Source of the DNA: Owenia fusiformis
Taxonomy: Eukaryota; Annelida; Polychaeta; Sabellida; Oweniidae
NCBI GenBank assembly: GCA_903813345.2
Contig: CAIIXF020000004.1
Span: forward strand, 536,513 to 600,512
Direction of reading: 5' to 3'
DNA length: 64,000 nucleotides
The position numbers were made by a program, and so were the translations under genes. Shown here piece by piece: positions 35,396-48,068 of this stretch (within the stretch, counting starts at the first letter, position 1; the number at the start of each line of letters is the position of its first letter). The notes below the pieces were generated by a model. The model did no database searches, was not told the origin of the DNA, and saw nothing but the letters and a program-made list of their open reading frames with translations.

Positions 35396-35525
35396 CGTTG
35401 GTGGATTTCTCGTGAAACTAGATAAATTCCTAAGAAACGCTTCACATCTTGTGTCTTTATTACAATTATTACCCGAGATATTTAGTAAAAATAAATGGGA
35501 ACGGACATTCCTGGAATTTTCCAAA

Positions 35526-35533
35526 CCGGAAGT
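35526..35533 (+). promoter_or_regulatory. ETS-type motif CCGGAAGT upstream of flippase exon 1
   Basis: About 131 bp upstream of the inferred start codon. ETS sites are common in TATA-less promoters of broadly expressed genes. Could be chance. Confidence 0.3.
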
Positions 35534-35629
35534 TTTCAATACAGTAATTTCCAGCAACGCATTGCACTTGTTTTACGAACGTAGATTGTTTTAGAATTGA
35601 AATTTGTTCGTAGTTATATGCATTTTAAT

Positions 35630-36110
35630 ATCATGACTCTACATCTACATCAATAATCTGCAAAAGGCTAATAAGCCTAATAAGTTATAATTCATTTCTA
35701 TGCATTTGTAATTTTAAAATGAGTTGTAGACCATAGATCATAGTACAGAGAAGAGCAGCCAGGTTTGTAACCAAATGTCACTCAAGGCCGGAACCAGGCT
35801 GCGTCACCAAAGCTCTTCAAGACCTACAGTGGGAGCCACTGAAGGAGCGTCGAGAGGCTGCTATACCATAGATCTATTTTTAAATGTTAAGGTATTAAAT
35901 TATATTCTATTCAAATTCTATCACTGTTAAATTATTTATCTGCTTTAATATGGGCTTATTAGCCTTTTGCAGATTATTGACATAGACATAGACATATGAT
36001 CTATTTTAAGGTTTAAATTGTATTCAAATTCTATCACTGTTAAACTGCTTTAAAATGGGCTCTATATTAGCCTAATGCAGATTATTGATGTAGATGTAGA
36101 TGTAACATGA
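35630..36110 (+). mobile_element. CR1-like LINE 3' fragment
   Basis: Positions 35742-35864 code for IVQRRAARFVTKCHSRPEP then LQDLQWEPLKERREAA, the conserved C-terminal region of CR1/Jockey-like RTs. Downstream come repeats of GCAGATTATTGA and a GATGTA microsatellite, typical of CR1 3' ends. Heavily truncated. Confidence 0.75.
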
Positions 36111-36852
36111 GAGTATGCAGGCCCCGTAGCCAGGATTTGCCAAGGGGGGTTCTCTTTTGACAATTTTGGTGCAAACTAATTGCAAAAATCACATAAAAAG
36201 TGCTCCGAATGGTGAAAAACTGCATTATTTTGAACGATTTTTTGGCCAGGGTACGGGCCTGGTATGAGTTTAAGCTGCAGACTGATATATATCAGATGGG
36301 CATAAAAAATGGGATCAGAAAGTTGAATGGAAAGGTCCTCGAAACGAAGTCGGTGACCCCGGCGGGCAACCCTCAAAGAATTGGAATTCACATCGTACAA
36401 GCAAATACAAACTTTTGTAAGAAAGGATGAAACGGTTTGACAGAATAAAAAATTCGCTGCAGAAACATTGATGACAGAGAATGTGAAGAAAATTGGTTTA
36501 GACGCGGATGAAAGACTCCATTTAAAAGATGCAATGGACAGATGTACGCCATAGACAGCCGAAAGTGGAACATTCTTGTCAAGAGTCTGCTGGGAAAATA
36601 TACTCTTAAGAAGACTCAGGACTCAACCAGTTCATGGAAAAAACATTTGCGCACCATCTACCGAGAAGATAGAGGACCAATTCATTATTGATCACCTTTT
36701 CAAGTGAAACAAGGAAGGGCAACATGCGTTTTTTACTTTGTCCCATGAATGTAAATTTGAAAAGATGAAACTAAAATTCCATCCGTATATTTAGGACATG
36801 ACGCATTTGTGAGTGTGCATTTTTGGAAGTGAATATAAGAGGGTTATCGAGG

Positions 36853-36983
36853 GAGTTTAAGCTTGCATATGAATTCGAAACGCCAACCTATACGTATGAC
36901 CATTGACCAATCGCCCATACAAATGCATCGCTTAAATATTTTTCGTTCACGTATAGGTTGTGAAAGCAAGCTTAAACTCCCTA
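36853..36983. repeat. Inverted repeat block (MITE-like), copy 1
   Basis: GGGAGTTTAAGCTTGC pairs with GCAAGCTTAAACTCCC, and AACCTATACGTA with its partner. The matching block of copy 2 is at about 43259-43385. Confidence 0.75.
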
Positions 36984-37504
36984 TTGAGTGTCAAAGTACG
37001 TTCCATGTTCATGATGCCCACCCGATATACTACTGCTATAACTTTAAGAGGAAGCATGTTACAACGACCTGAGGCAGGCCTGTCAACTTGGGAACACCTA
37101 ACATGAGTGACTTGGAAATGTTGAACACCTCCCCTCAAAATGTGGACACCTTGGTCCAAATCTGAACACCTTGATCCAAATTTTGAACACATTGGTTTAA
37201 ATTTTATTACATCTTGCCAAATTTTGAACACCTCGTATTTTTGTGTGTAGACGATATTTTTTAGAAAATTTTCTACAGCAAGATTTTTGCTTGACAATTA
37301 CCAGGTAAAATGCGTACTTGCGTGACATTTTCTGTCACGCAAAAATAACTGGCGTGACTTCAAATTCTTCAGCAAATGCGTGACAAATACGCAAATTGCG
37401 GGACAGTTGACAGGCCTGCTGAGGGGAAAGACACTCTTGTCCACTGAGCTGTATGTAACAAGTCAGATACTAGACATGAAAGGGAGTGTGCTAAATCCAA
37501 TGCC

Positions 37505-37576
37505 CGTGCGGGAATCGAACCCAGGACCCTTCCGCTCACAAGTTCGACGCTCTACCCCTGAACATAAGGGCTAGCC
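37505..37576 (-). repeat. tRNA-like relic / SINE head
   Basis: Minus strand shows a D-arm-like TTCAGGGGTAGAGC and a perfect B-box GGTTCGATTCC. The anticodon arm does not pair well and there is no 3' acceptor pairing, so I read it as tRNA-derived rather than a functional tRNA. Confidence 0.6.
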
Positions 37577-38576
37577 ACTACATGTACAGCTGAGACTGTA
37601 GTAGCGACTTGTTATCGAGGGTCATACCCCCCCCCCCCCCCTCCGGAGGACGACCCACTTGTACCCTGCGCGCAGAGTCTAGACGAAGCTCTCTTTTAAG
37701 AAGTGAAGTCAAACGAATGCAAAGGGTAACCCACTTGTAAAGGTTCCTCAAAATTGCCATCCACTGATATGAATAATAAAGAAATATTATATAAAGGTGA
37801 CCAACTGCAACCCACTAGTAAAAGTTCCTAAAAATTGCCAACTTATATATTCTTAGAATGAACCCGAGTAAAGAACATTAAAATTAAAAACCACCTGTAG
37901 CTGGAAAATTCGCTGTTTTTGTACCCTTAATTTTGGATGCTTTAAGATAAAACTGTGAGCTGGGAATGTAAAACTAGGTCTGAATTCTATTCTGAGATAA
38001 GCATCGCTAATGTATTATATTAATTTTCAATTGTTTTCGCCTTCTTCAATCCGAATTCATGTGTATTTAAACGAATGCATCCATTTCACGATGTAAATCC
38101 TGAGATCAAGGCCGGACTCAAAGAAGGATCAAACTGACGTGCTTTATTCAAATAACTCAATATATTCTCTTTGAATAATAACCCAATGTTTATTTATGTT
38201 TGTTGAATTGCTACAATAGGTTTGGACAATATTAAATACGTTAGGTATAGTTTATTTCATAAATTAATGTAAAGTACAGGTAGATGGTTGAATCCATTTA
38301 TTCGAAAATGAAACGCCCAAAAACAGCATATTGTTGACAACGGATACGCTTCAACATATGTTATATTAACCAATCACCAGTCAGAACCAATTCCGCCCTT
38401 GTGATGCATGAAGTAGCTCTTTGTTTCAATTGCCTGAAACATATATAAGGTTATATATCGTTTTGATCACATGCTTTATGTTTTTCTCAAAGTCTCGTTA
38501 TTCTTGCCACAATACTTTGCGCGGTGGACTATGTTGTTTTATTACTTGTGAAAGGTAGAGCCTCCAAGTGCGCTCC

Positions 38577-38815
38577 CTAGTGAAAACCAATGACACTAGG
38601 TGCCTCTAACAGAAACTGAATTTCATAAAGATGCCTATTATCTAACTGTAATGACCCGAGGCTAGGGACCTCGAGGGAATGACTAATGCCAAACAAGGCA
38701 GCAGGTGCAGACACGGAAGAAACTGTGCTCAATGCAACACTCTGTGCGGGAATCGAACCCAACACCCTCTGACCCAAAGCCCGATGCTCTAACAATCGAG
38801 CTAAAAAAAGCTTAA
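38577..38815 (-). mobile_element. tRNA-derived SINE, copy 1
   Basis: Head at 38744-38808: TAGCTCGATTGTTAGAGC and GGTTCGATTCC box B. The body continues with TGTCTGCACCTGCTGCC and GAGGTCCCTAGCCTCGGG. It lies just after the stop codon of locus A, so it would be in its 3' UTR. Confidence 0.6.
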
Positions 38816-38853
38816 ACAATTGCAAAGGTAGCTGTGTTGTAGCTAGCAACTTG

Positions 38854-39174
38854 CTATCGGATCGTTACATCACTAACAGTCATATCTGCAGTGGTTAGAA
38901 GTAATGTAACTGACGTACCAAAATCAGTAAAATCAGTAATACCACCATTGTTAAAACTGACACATTTTCCCGACACCAATGTCTCCCAATATACACACAA
39001 CGAAACACTGACGTCATTGCTTCCGTCAGTGGAAAATTCCACAGTTAGTTGGTGTATGTTCGACTGCAGAACTAGCGCCTGTCCATTCTGCTGAACTGTC
39101 ACTTTGCCGTTGATAGGTGACTCTGGTGTTGAGTAAGTCTTCGTCAAAGGGAGGGCAACTGGCTCACCATTCAC
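38854..39174 (-). CDS. Locus A, last exon: vWD-like domain, second half
   Basis: 106 codons plus stop. Starts VNGEPVALPLTKTY at an acceptor (CTATAG) and includes VYWETLVSGKCVSFNN. The family and vWD-type pattern here is GKCGxF; locus A has Val in place of that Gly. Nearly identical to locus B. Confidence 0.85.
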   Translation of the reverse strand: MNGEPVALPLTKTYSTPESPINGKVTVQQNGQALVLQSNIHQLTVEFSTDGSNDVSVSLCVYWETLVSGKCVSFNNGGITDFTDFGTSVTLLLTTADMTVSDVTIR

Positions 39175-39480
39175 CTATAGTTATAAGTAGAGCAATCATT
39201 AATTCATATTGTCACTCTTGGCTTTAGAATTCTATTTGCTTGTATGTTATACTGTATCATACTACAGTATGCTCATTACCCGTTTCACAGGTAGACTGTT
39301 GTCCATGGCACAAGAAATCAAAGTGCCTCAAAATATAATGCATTTATTTTTAGATTGGTTCTAGTCTATGCATTATGCGACCGTGTCTTGTATCAATCCC
39401 CAATTACGTATACCCCACCGCCCTAAATGTGGTTACGGAAATGTGTTTACTACAAGAGGAAAACAATAAAACAATCCTAC

Positions 39481-39701
39481 TTGTACTATCCCGTTCGCCA
39501 TTAGTGTGAAAATCTCTTTCATCATGGCAACGGTGATTGCTGGAATGGTATCAAAAAATATAATGTCGCTTATACTGAAAGACAGGAACGTCCCTCCTTG
39601 GTAGACGGAAAGTCCTGTTGTGTCGCTCTGGTATGGCTTGTATTCATTTCCATCAAATGTCATCACATTTCCATTCCCACCCCTTGTACATCTACCAAAG
39701 T
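39481..39701 (-). CDS. Locus A, first visible exon: vWD-like domain, first half
   Basis: 221 nt in phase 1-0, coding FGRCTRGGNGNVMTFDGNEY then TFLSFSISD and LMANGIVQ. The GNVMTFDG stretch looks like the start of a vWD domain. No signal-peptide/EGF exon lies upstream before locus B, since the duplication breaks at 39775. So A is either a pseudogene fragment or an alternative 3' module. Confidence 0.8.
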
Positions 39702-40257
39702 CTACAATGGAGAGAGACCATGATAAAAACTGATATTTCCAATAAAGCAATACAAGTATTAGTCTCTAAAGACAAAACAGTCCTGTGGAATGCTACAAGG
39801 ACTGGGTCTCTGAAAATCTCAAAATGGCCATCCACACGCACCAGTGTGGAAAACAAGATTAAATTAGTATCAAACAAAAAGTTGACACCATAAAACAACT
39901 GAAAACAATACTTCTTTAGAATATTTAATAAAAACATAAAGTGGGTCTAATTATTAGGTAATAATTAAATCCCGACGCTGCCACCAGTGTAACAATCGTG
40001 GGCCATGTATCTGCCATACAAGTGTAGCATGGCCTTGGCATAACACAGTCCCAGACTGTTATCTTATTCCCAAAGCAGTATCATTTCAACATTATCATTT
40101 AATAATAAAACAATTACATGTGGGTTTATAAGTCTGTATTAAGTCCGCATTAATATGTGAGAGTAAAGTCACATGTAGTCAGTAAGGATAAGTCAATAGG
40201 ATCATCCTGCTACATACATTGGGGTTATAACTATGTGAAGTCAAGGATGAGAAATGG

Positions 40258-41038
40258 TATTGGTCACCTCACTTGATACCAGAGGGGTGTAGCCCCGGGT
40301 ATAGGGTGGTATGGGGACCCTACTAGTTAGTATAGGGTTGCAGCCTAATGTAGCCCCGGGTATACGGTGGTATGGGGACCCTACTAGTCAATATAGGGTT
40401 GCAGCCCAATGTAGCCCCGGGTATAGGGTGGTATGGGACACCTCACTAGTCAATATAGAGTTGCAGCCTAATGTAGCCCCGGGTATAGGGTGGTATGGGA
40501 CACCTCACTAGTCAATATAGGGTTGCAGCCCAATGTAGCCCTGGGTATAGGGTGGTATGGGACACCTCACTAGTCAATATAGGGTTGCAGCCTAATGTAG
40601 CCCCGGGTATAGGGTGGTATGGGACACCTCACTAGTCAATATAGGGTTGCAGCCCAATGTAGCCCCGGACCAAGGGTGGTATGGGACAACTCACTAGTTA
40701 ATATAGGGTTGCAGCCTGATGTAGCCTCGGACCAAGGGTGGTATGGGACACCTCACTAGTTAATATAGGGTTGCAGCCTGATGTAGCCCCGGACCAACGG
40801 TGGTATGGGACACCTCATTAGTTAATATAGGGTTGCAGCCCAATGTAGCCTCGGACCAAGGGTGATATGGGACTCCTAACTAGTTACTTTAGGGTTGTAG
40901 CCTAATGTAGCCTCGGACCAAGGGTGGTATGGGACACCTCACTAGTTAATATAGGGTTGCAGCCCAATGTAGCCCCGGACCAAGGCTGGTATGGGACACC
41001 TAACTAGTGACTATAGGGTTGCAGCCTAATGTAGCCAG
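40258..41038. repeat. 61-62-bp tandem array, about 13 units
   Basis: Unit around AATGTAGCCCCGGGTATAGG and GGTTGCAGCC. The right half has the variant CGGACCAAGGGTGG. No exon similarity seen. Confidence 0.93.
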
Positions 41039-42449
41039 GGGGGGGCAGCCTGATCACCTATATTCACACACCAATTGTGTAGCCACTTGTAGCTCGTATC
41101 TGGGAAAGTGCGAATGTGAGGGGGTGAGGGACTAGTCACATACAGCAAAATAGCCAGTGTGACTGAGGGAGGGGGAGGGCGTTGATTAGGGGAAGTCTAA
41201 ATGTCACAGTCCGTGTTAATAGTCAATGTTAGTGGGGGGGGGGGTGTATGTATAAGTGTTAATCTCACCAACACATTAAAACAACATAATAAAAGCAATT
41301 AAAGATTAACATTAATTAATTCTATTTCAATTGGAAATCATTCATTAATACAAGTTATGTTACATAAAGAATAAGATCTGACTTATATAGCGTAAAATAT
41401 ACCCGAATACCATGCAACTCCTACATGGCTGCAAATGGCTCCAACTAGAGCCTAGCTACATTTGGCTAGCAACCTGACAGCCACACGCAGCTTCCATTAC
41501 AGTACATTGGGATGGCCTGAATCACCCCAAAACTCACTCCAAAACGGGACCCTGGTACCAATACATGTTCTACCGGTATAGTGGGTATAATTAACACTAA
41601 CAATTAAGCATAATTACCGTAATTAGAGGTAGATTTTGACAAGAAAAGACATGATTTGAACTCAAAGTTACATGGAAATTACATCAAAAGTTTGACTCTG
41701 AATAACAACTGAATCAGTTAACGAAATGCCTTGAAACTTCTTGACCAATTAAATAACTACTTCATAATTACCTTAGAACACCATTCACCCCGTTTAACGA
41801 ACGGAAACTGCTATAAATCCAATGTAATTGAAGAGAAATGAGCAACCTGTTTTCCACCATTTTGAGATTTCCAAGAGACTGATCACACAACATGATTACA
41901 TATCACTACTCACATAACAAGATGAACTACACTTTAAAATAAGACAATTCGAAGCACAGTAAAGTTATGTACATATATATAAACATGTATACAATAAATT
42001 AGACACACTAAATAGCGTACATAGGTCAAAATAATCACAACAAGGCAAGATAAACAATGGAACTATATCCTTAAGCCGAGTAACTTCAGACACTGAAGTA
42101 GTGGACAGGCTACACAGCCTATGACTCATGGTGACTCTTACAAAAGTTAACATACAAAATTCGTACAATTCACAAGGCGATACCTTGTCACTACAGTCTC
42201 AGTCAGCAAAGTACAGATGCACTCTGCATTAACTGTAAACAAAACTAGCATTGGCGCTATGTAGGCGCTGGCCAAAGAATACATGCAAGTACAGGACATA
42301 TATAATACAGTAAAACTCCATACTGGTGAACAATGAAATTGTTAGTTATTTTGACTAAAGCAATGCAATAAGAAGGCTCAGTAACGGCACATCAAGCCAG
42401 ATATAAGCCATTGAAAAGAGTAGACAGACTGATGGGTCGTTACATTTTT
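41039..42449. other. Intergenic, nothing recognised
   Basis: G-rich runs at 41220-41245; otherwise unremarkable. Confidence 0.5.
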
Positions 42450-43564
42450 GACAGAGAATGTGAAGGAAATTGGGTTTAGACACGGATGCAAGACTCCATC
42501 TCAAGATGCAATGGACAGATGCACGCAATAGACAGCCGAAACTGGAACATTCTTGTTAAGAGTCTGCTGGGAACATATAGGCTACACTTGAATCCCCCCC
42601 CCCTTCTCTTGAGGAGACTCAGGACTCCTGAACCAGTTCTAAAACATTTGCGCACCATCTACCGAGAAGAAATAGGACCAATAGATCACGTTTTTCTGAA
42701 TCAAGATGTTTTTTCTGCGGCGGACAAGGAATTTATCGCAACATGCTTCAATGGAAAGGGTTGGAGAGGGGAAAACATTGGGAATGAATTCCTTGGGAAA
42801 ATTGGATAGAAGATTATTAAATAAAGTGATCAGAAAATTCAATGGAAAGGTCCTCTAGAAAGTAAGTTGGTCAATGGATGACCCAAAACTGTTTTCCCTC
42901 AAAGAACTGGGATTGAAATTGTACAAGCAAATGCAAACTTTTTTAAGAAGGGATGAAACGGTTTCATAGAATAGAAAACATTCTTATTAAGAGTCTGCTG
43001 GGAAAATATACTCTTAAGGAGACTCAGGACCCAACCAGTTTATGGAAAAAACATTTACGAACCATCTACCGAGAAGATAGAGGACCAATTCATTATTGAT
43101 CACCTTTTCAAGTGAAACAAGGAAGGACAACATGCGTTTTTTACTTTGTCCTATGAATGTAAATTTGAAAAGATGAAACTAAAATTCCATCCGTATATTT
43201 AGGACATGACGCATTTGTGAGTGTGCATTTTTGGAAGTGAATATAAGAGGGTTATCGAGGGAGATTAAGCTTGCATAAATTCGAAACGCCAACCTATACG
43301 TATGACCATTGACCAATCGCCCATACAAATGCATCGCTTAAATATTTTCCGTTCACGTTTAGGTTGTGAAAGCAAGCTTAAACTTACTATTGAGTGTCAA
43401 AGTACGTTCCATTTTCATGCCCACCCGATATACTACTGCTATAACTTAAGAGGAAGCATGTTACAACGACCTGAGGGGAAAGACACTCTCGTCCACTGAG
43501 CTGTATGTACATGTAGCAAGTCAGATACTAGACATGAAAGGGAGTGTGCGCTAAATTCAATGCC

Positions 43565-43636
43565 CGTGCGGGAATCGAACCTAGGACCCTTCCGCTCACA
43601 AGTTCGACGCTCTACCCCTGAACATAAGGGCTAGCC
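43565..43636 (-). repeat. tRNA-like relic / SINE head, copy 2
   Basis: Same structure as at 37505 with a substitution in the T arm (CTAGGTTCGATTCC). Confidence 0.55.
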
Positions 43637-44567
43637 ACTACATGTACAGCGCTGAGACTGTAGTAGCGACTTGCTATCGAGGGTTACCCCCCCCCCTCCG
43701 GAGGACGACCCACTTGTAAAGGTTCCTCAAAATTGCCATCCACTGATATGAATAATAAAGAAATATTATATATATATATCTATAGGTGACCAACTGCAAC
43801 CCACTAGTAAAAGTTCCTAAAAATTGCCAACTCATATATCTTAGAATGAACCCGAGTAAAGAACATTAAAATTAAAAACCACCTGTAGCTGGAAATTTCG
43901 CTGTTTTGTACCCTTAATTTTGGATGCTTCAAGAGAAAACTGTGAGCTGGGAATGTAAAATTGGGTCTATATTTTTGAATTTTATTCTGAGATCAGCATC
44001 GCTAATGTATTAATTTTCAATTGTTTTCGCCTTCGTCAATCCGAATTCATGTTTATTTAAACGAATGCATCCATTTCACGATGTAAATCCTGAGATCAAG
44101 ACCGGGCTCAAAGAAGGATCAAACTGATGTGCTTTACTCAAATAACTCAATATATTCTCTTTGAATAATAACCCAATGTTTATTTATGTTTATGTGCTAC
44201 AATAAGTTTGGACAATATTGAATACGTTAGGTATAGTTTATTTCATAAATTAATGTAAAGTACAGGTAGATGGTTGAATCCATTATTCGAAAATGAAACG
44301 CCCAAAAACAGCATATTGTTGACAACGGATACGCTTCAACATATGTTATATTAACCAATCACCAGTCAGAACCAATTCCGCCCTTGTGGTGCATGAAGTA
44401 GCCCTTGGTTTCAATTGCCTGAAACATATATAAGGTTATATATAGTTTTAATTATATGCTTTATAATTAAGTTTTTTTCAAAGTCTCGTTATTCTTGCCA
44501 CAATACTTTGCGCGGTGGACTATGTTGTTTTATTACTTGTGTAAGGTAGAGTCTCCAAGTGCGCTCC

Positions 44568-44803
44568 TGAGTGAAAACCAATGACACTAGGTGTCTCTAA
44601 CAGAAACTGAATTTCATAAAGATGTCTATTATTTAACTGTAATGACCCGAGGCTAGGGACCTCGAGGGAATGACTAATGCCAAACAAGGCAGCAGGTGCA
44701 GACACGGAAGAAATTGTGCTAAATGCACCACTCTGTGCGGGAATCGAACCCAACACCCTCTGACCCAAAGCCCGATGCTCTAACAATCGAGCTAAAAACG
44801 ACT
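44568..44803 (-). mobile_element. tRNA-derived SINE, copy 2
   Basis: Same as 38577-38815, just downstream of the locus B stop codon. Confidence 0.6.
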
Positions 44804-44844
44804 TAAACAATTGCAAAGGTAGCTGTGTTGTAGCTTGCAATTTG

Positions 44845-47667
44845 CTATCGGATCGTTACATCACTAACAGTCATATCTGCAGTGGTTAGAAGTAATGTAA
44901 CTGACGTACCAAAATCAGTAAAATCAGTAATACCACCATTGTTAAAACTGCCACATTTTCCCGACACCAATGTCTCCCAATATACACACAACGAAACACT
45001 GACGTCATTGCTTCCGTCAGTGGAAAATTCCACAGTTAGTTGGTGTATGTTTGACTGCAGAACTAGCGCCTGTCCATTCTGCTGAACTGTCACTTTGCCG
45101 TTGATAGGTGACTCTGGTGTTGAGTAAGTCTTCGTCAAAGGGAGGGCAACTGGCTCACCATTCACCTATAGTTATAAGTAGAGCAATCATTAATTCACAT
45201 TGTTACTCTTGGCTTTGGAATTCTATTTGCTTGTATGTTATAGTACAGTATGCTCATTACCCGTTTCACATGTACACTGTTGTCCATGGCACAAGAAATC
45301 CAAGTGCCTCAAAATATAATGCATTTATTTTAGATTGGTTCTAGTCTATGCATTGTGCGACCGTGTCTTGTATCAATCCCCAATTACGTATACCCCACCG
45401 TCCTAAATATGGTTACGGAAATGTGTTGAAATATCATTACTACAAGAGGGACACAATAAAACAATCCTACTTGTACTATCCCGTTCGCCATTAGTGTGTA
45501 AACCTCTTTCATCATGGCAACGGTGATGGCTGGAATGGTATCAATAAAGATAATGTCGCTTATACTGAAAGACAGGAACGTCCCTCCTTGGTAGACGGAA
45601 AGTCCTGTTGTGTCGCTCTGGTATGGCTTGTATTCATTTCCATCAAATGTCATCACATTTCCATTCCCACCCCTTGTACATCTACCAAAGTCTACAATGG
45701 AGAGAGACCATGATAAAAGCTGATATTTCCAATAAAGCAATACAAGTATTAGTCTCTAAAGACAAGGATATTCAGTAAAGCCAGGTCTACAAATACCACC
45801 AGTATTCTCTAATAGACACGCATATCCAGTAAATCCAGGTCTATACATACCAGTTTTCTCTAACTGACACGCATATACCTTAACGCCAGGTCTATACATA
45901 CCAGTATTCTCTGATCCACACGCATATCCAGTAAATCCAGATCTATACATACCTAGTATTCTCTAATTGACAGGCATATCCTTTAAAGCCAGGTCTATAC
46001 ATACCAGTATTTTCTAACTGACACGCATATCCAGTAAATCCAGATCTATACATACCTAGTATTCTCTAATTGACAGGCATATCCTTTAAAACCAGGTCTT
46101 TACATACCAGTATTCTCTAACTGACACGCATATCCCGTAAAGCCAGGTCTATACGTTCAAGTTTTCTCGAATTTTCTAACTGACACGCATATCCCTTAAA
46201 GCCAGGTCTATACATACCAGTTTTCTCTAATTTTCTAATTGACACGCATATCCCTTCAAGCCAGGTCTATACATACCAGTATTCTCTAATTCACACGCAT
46301 ATCCCGTAAAGCCAGGTCTATACATCTCTAGTTGACACGCATATCCTTTAAAGCCAGGTCTATACGTACAAGTTTTCTCGAATTTTCTAACTGACACGCA
46401 TATCCCTTAAAGCCAGGTCTATACATACCAGTTTTCTCTAATTTTCTAATTGACACGCATATCCCTTCAAGCCAGGTCTATACATACCAGTATTCTCTAA
46501 TTCACACGCATATCCCTTAAAGCAAGGTCTATACATGCAAGTATTCTCTTATTTACACGCATATCCCGTAAAACCATGTCTATACATACCAGTCTTCTCT
46601 AACTGACACGCATATCCAGTATAGCCAGGCCTACAAATTCCATCGAGACAATACGAATCTGTGTAATCCAAACAGCCATCACATTGAAACTTGACACCAT
46701 GTTTATCCAAAAACCTCTCTGCAATCGTCTTTGATATCAACACGTCACTACTAATACGAATGACAAGTATCTGGAGCTGTGAGATTTTGTTATGAATTTT
46801 GAACATTTTCGATTTGGCTTTCTTGTTTACCATTTGATCGTAAACTGTCGATAAACTGGTCTCCAATGTTTTTCCAAAATCATAAAGTCCATTAATTGAT
46901 GCATATAATTTCCACCATTTTATATCCTTGTCAAATAACGCCGCAACTTCCTTCAAGTAAGACTCGACATCAGTATAGCCATGGTTGGTGGGAATGTGGT
47001 GTTGAAATGTTGTAAAAATGCGCTCAATAAAACGAAAGTATTGAGAAAACTGTTTGTATTCGTGAAGAATTCCTTTCAGGTTTACACTCAGTGCTCGCAA
47101 ATCTCGTCTCATAGGTTTGGTTATCTTTGCCGCCAGTTCTACGTTCTTCTTACTTAAGCTTGTCACACTGTCGTAAATGTTACTTGTTATATTCATCAGT
47201 GTTTCCAAAGTCTGAAAAGGACCGTCAGTTGGTAACGATTTAACTCTTGCTACTGCGTTTCCAAGCTCACATGATAGTGAGGTGGGCGTGGAGTGGTCAC
47301 GCCAATCGGTGTAGTCATAAATACCATACTCATCGTCTTTATCGTCATCTTTGTCATCATCGTCGTCTTTATCTTTATCATCGTCATCATTTTTATGATC
47401 ATCCGTAACATCTTCACCTTTACTACTATCGTCATCTTTTTGATCATCATCTTTTTCACCATCATTATCATCGTCAGCTTCGCCACTACCGTCATCTCCA
47501 CCAATCGTTCCGCCAGCACCATCTCTATCATTATCTTCAGTATCGCCATCAACTCCGTCATCGCCATTCTCATCCACCTTGTCACCAAATTCAGTATCGT
47601 TTTTCTTGCCAATTACAACCAAGGAAACCATGAAAACACATAATCCTAAAATAAAGATTCGAAACAT
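44845..47667 (-). CDS. Locus B: secreted protein with acidic linker, EGF-like end and truncated vWD-like domain
   Basis: Exons 46590-47667, 45471-45691 and 44845-45165 join in phase (1, 0) to 539 residues. Met at 47667 leads a signal peptide (1-20). Residues 24-115 are Asp/Glu/Lys/Gly-rich. A helical domain follows from WRD and SLSCELGNAVARVKSLPTDG, then a Cys-rich EGF-like end (CDGCLDY to GYACQ, about 328-357). Exons 2 and 3 form a vWD-like domain (GNVMTFDG, then GKCGSFNN) much shorter than canonical vWD, which has more Cys. I do not recognise a named family. Intron 1 is filled by an array of the exon 1 end. Function unknown; extracellular or mucosal structural or defence roles would be guesses. 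Confidence 0.85.
45766..46640. repeat. About 51-bp degenerate array copying the locus B exon 1 end and donor
   Basis: On the minus strand units read YRPGFTGYACQLEKTG with GTATGT. About 16 units, more diverged than the flippase arrays. Confidence 0.9.
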
Positions 47668-47927
47668 TGTGAGCAGTGTTCAGTAGGTTAGCAACTCTGT
47701 GAACAACATTGGAAACATCACCAGGATAGATGATTGCAATAACAGCTTTAATTGCTCTATTAATTAATATGTATATATATACATATATTAATGAATTGTT
47801 TTGTTTTATTGACCTACGAAAGTGTATCAGCTGAAAACATTCTGCTTATAGTCATGCTATGGACACAACGATTGGACGGCGTCCATCACGTGATCACCAT
47901 ATTTGTCCTCACGTGAAATATTGTCTT

Positions 47928-48068
47928 TGTTGTCAATTCGGACAAAGGAGAGAATGAGTTTGATGGATTTAACTACAGTTTATAATGTATAGAAGTACAA
48001 ACAATACATACTGGAGTATCAATATCATAAAATATGTTCAAGTACGCAGTTTGAACATTCTAATATGA
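47928..48068. promoter_or_regulatory. Upstream block shared with locus C (inverted), locus B side
   Basis: Lies 261-401 bp upstream of the locus B start. Its reverse complement matches 49001-49158 over about 140 bp (GAGTTTGATGGATTT, AAGTACAAACAATACA, GGAGTATCAATATCAT). Conservation suggests shared promoter sequence or simply the arm of the inverted duplication. Confidence 0.6.

Larger units (their letters stand above)
36470..39775. repeat. Segmental duplication, copy 1 (contains locus A)
   Basis: Nearly the same sequence as 42450-45765, with indels. The right breakpoint is sharp at ...TCTCTAAAGACAA. It includes a palindromic block (36853-36983), two tRNA-like relics and two exons of the EGF/vWD-like family. 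Confidence 0.9.
42450..45765. repeat. Segmental duplication, copy 2 (contains the 3' part of locus B)
   Basis: Direct repeat of 36470-39775, about 6 kb away, with an extra ~400 bp near 42580-42990. Joins the rest of locus B on its right. A 107-codon ORF at 42486 lies in a thrice-repeated stretch (also 36480 and 42990) and is not recognised. Confidence 0.9.

Noticed and set aside
36947-37297. 116-codon minus-strand ORF
   Set aside because: Lies over a MITE-like inverted block and short TTGAACACC repeats; no family features and not preserved in the second copy of the duplication.
37505-37576. Functional tRNA gene
   Set aside because: Good B-box but poor anticodon-stem pairing and no matching acceptor stem; more likely a SINE head.
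42486-42809. 107-codon plus-strand ORF
   Set aside because: Part of a degenerate stretch repeated three times; frame not kept in the other copies. Origin unknown, possibly an old transposon.
47250-47643. Two ORFs of 116 and 120 codons rich in Ile/Val or Met/Lys
   Set aside because: Other-frame and antisense readings of the acidic GAT/GAC-rich linker of locus B.
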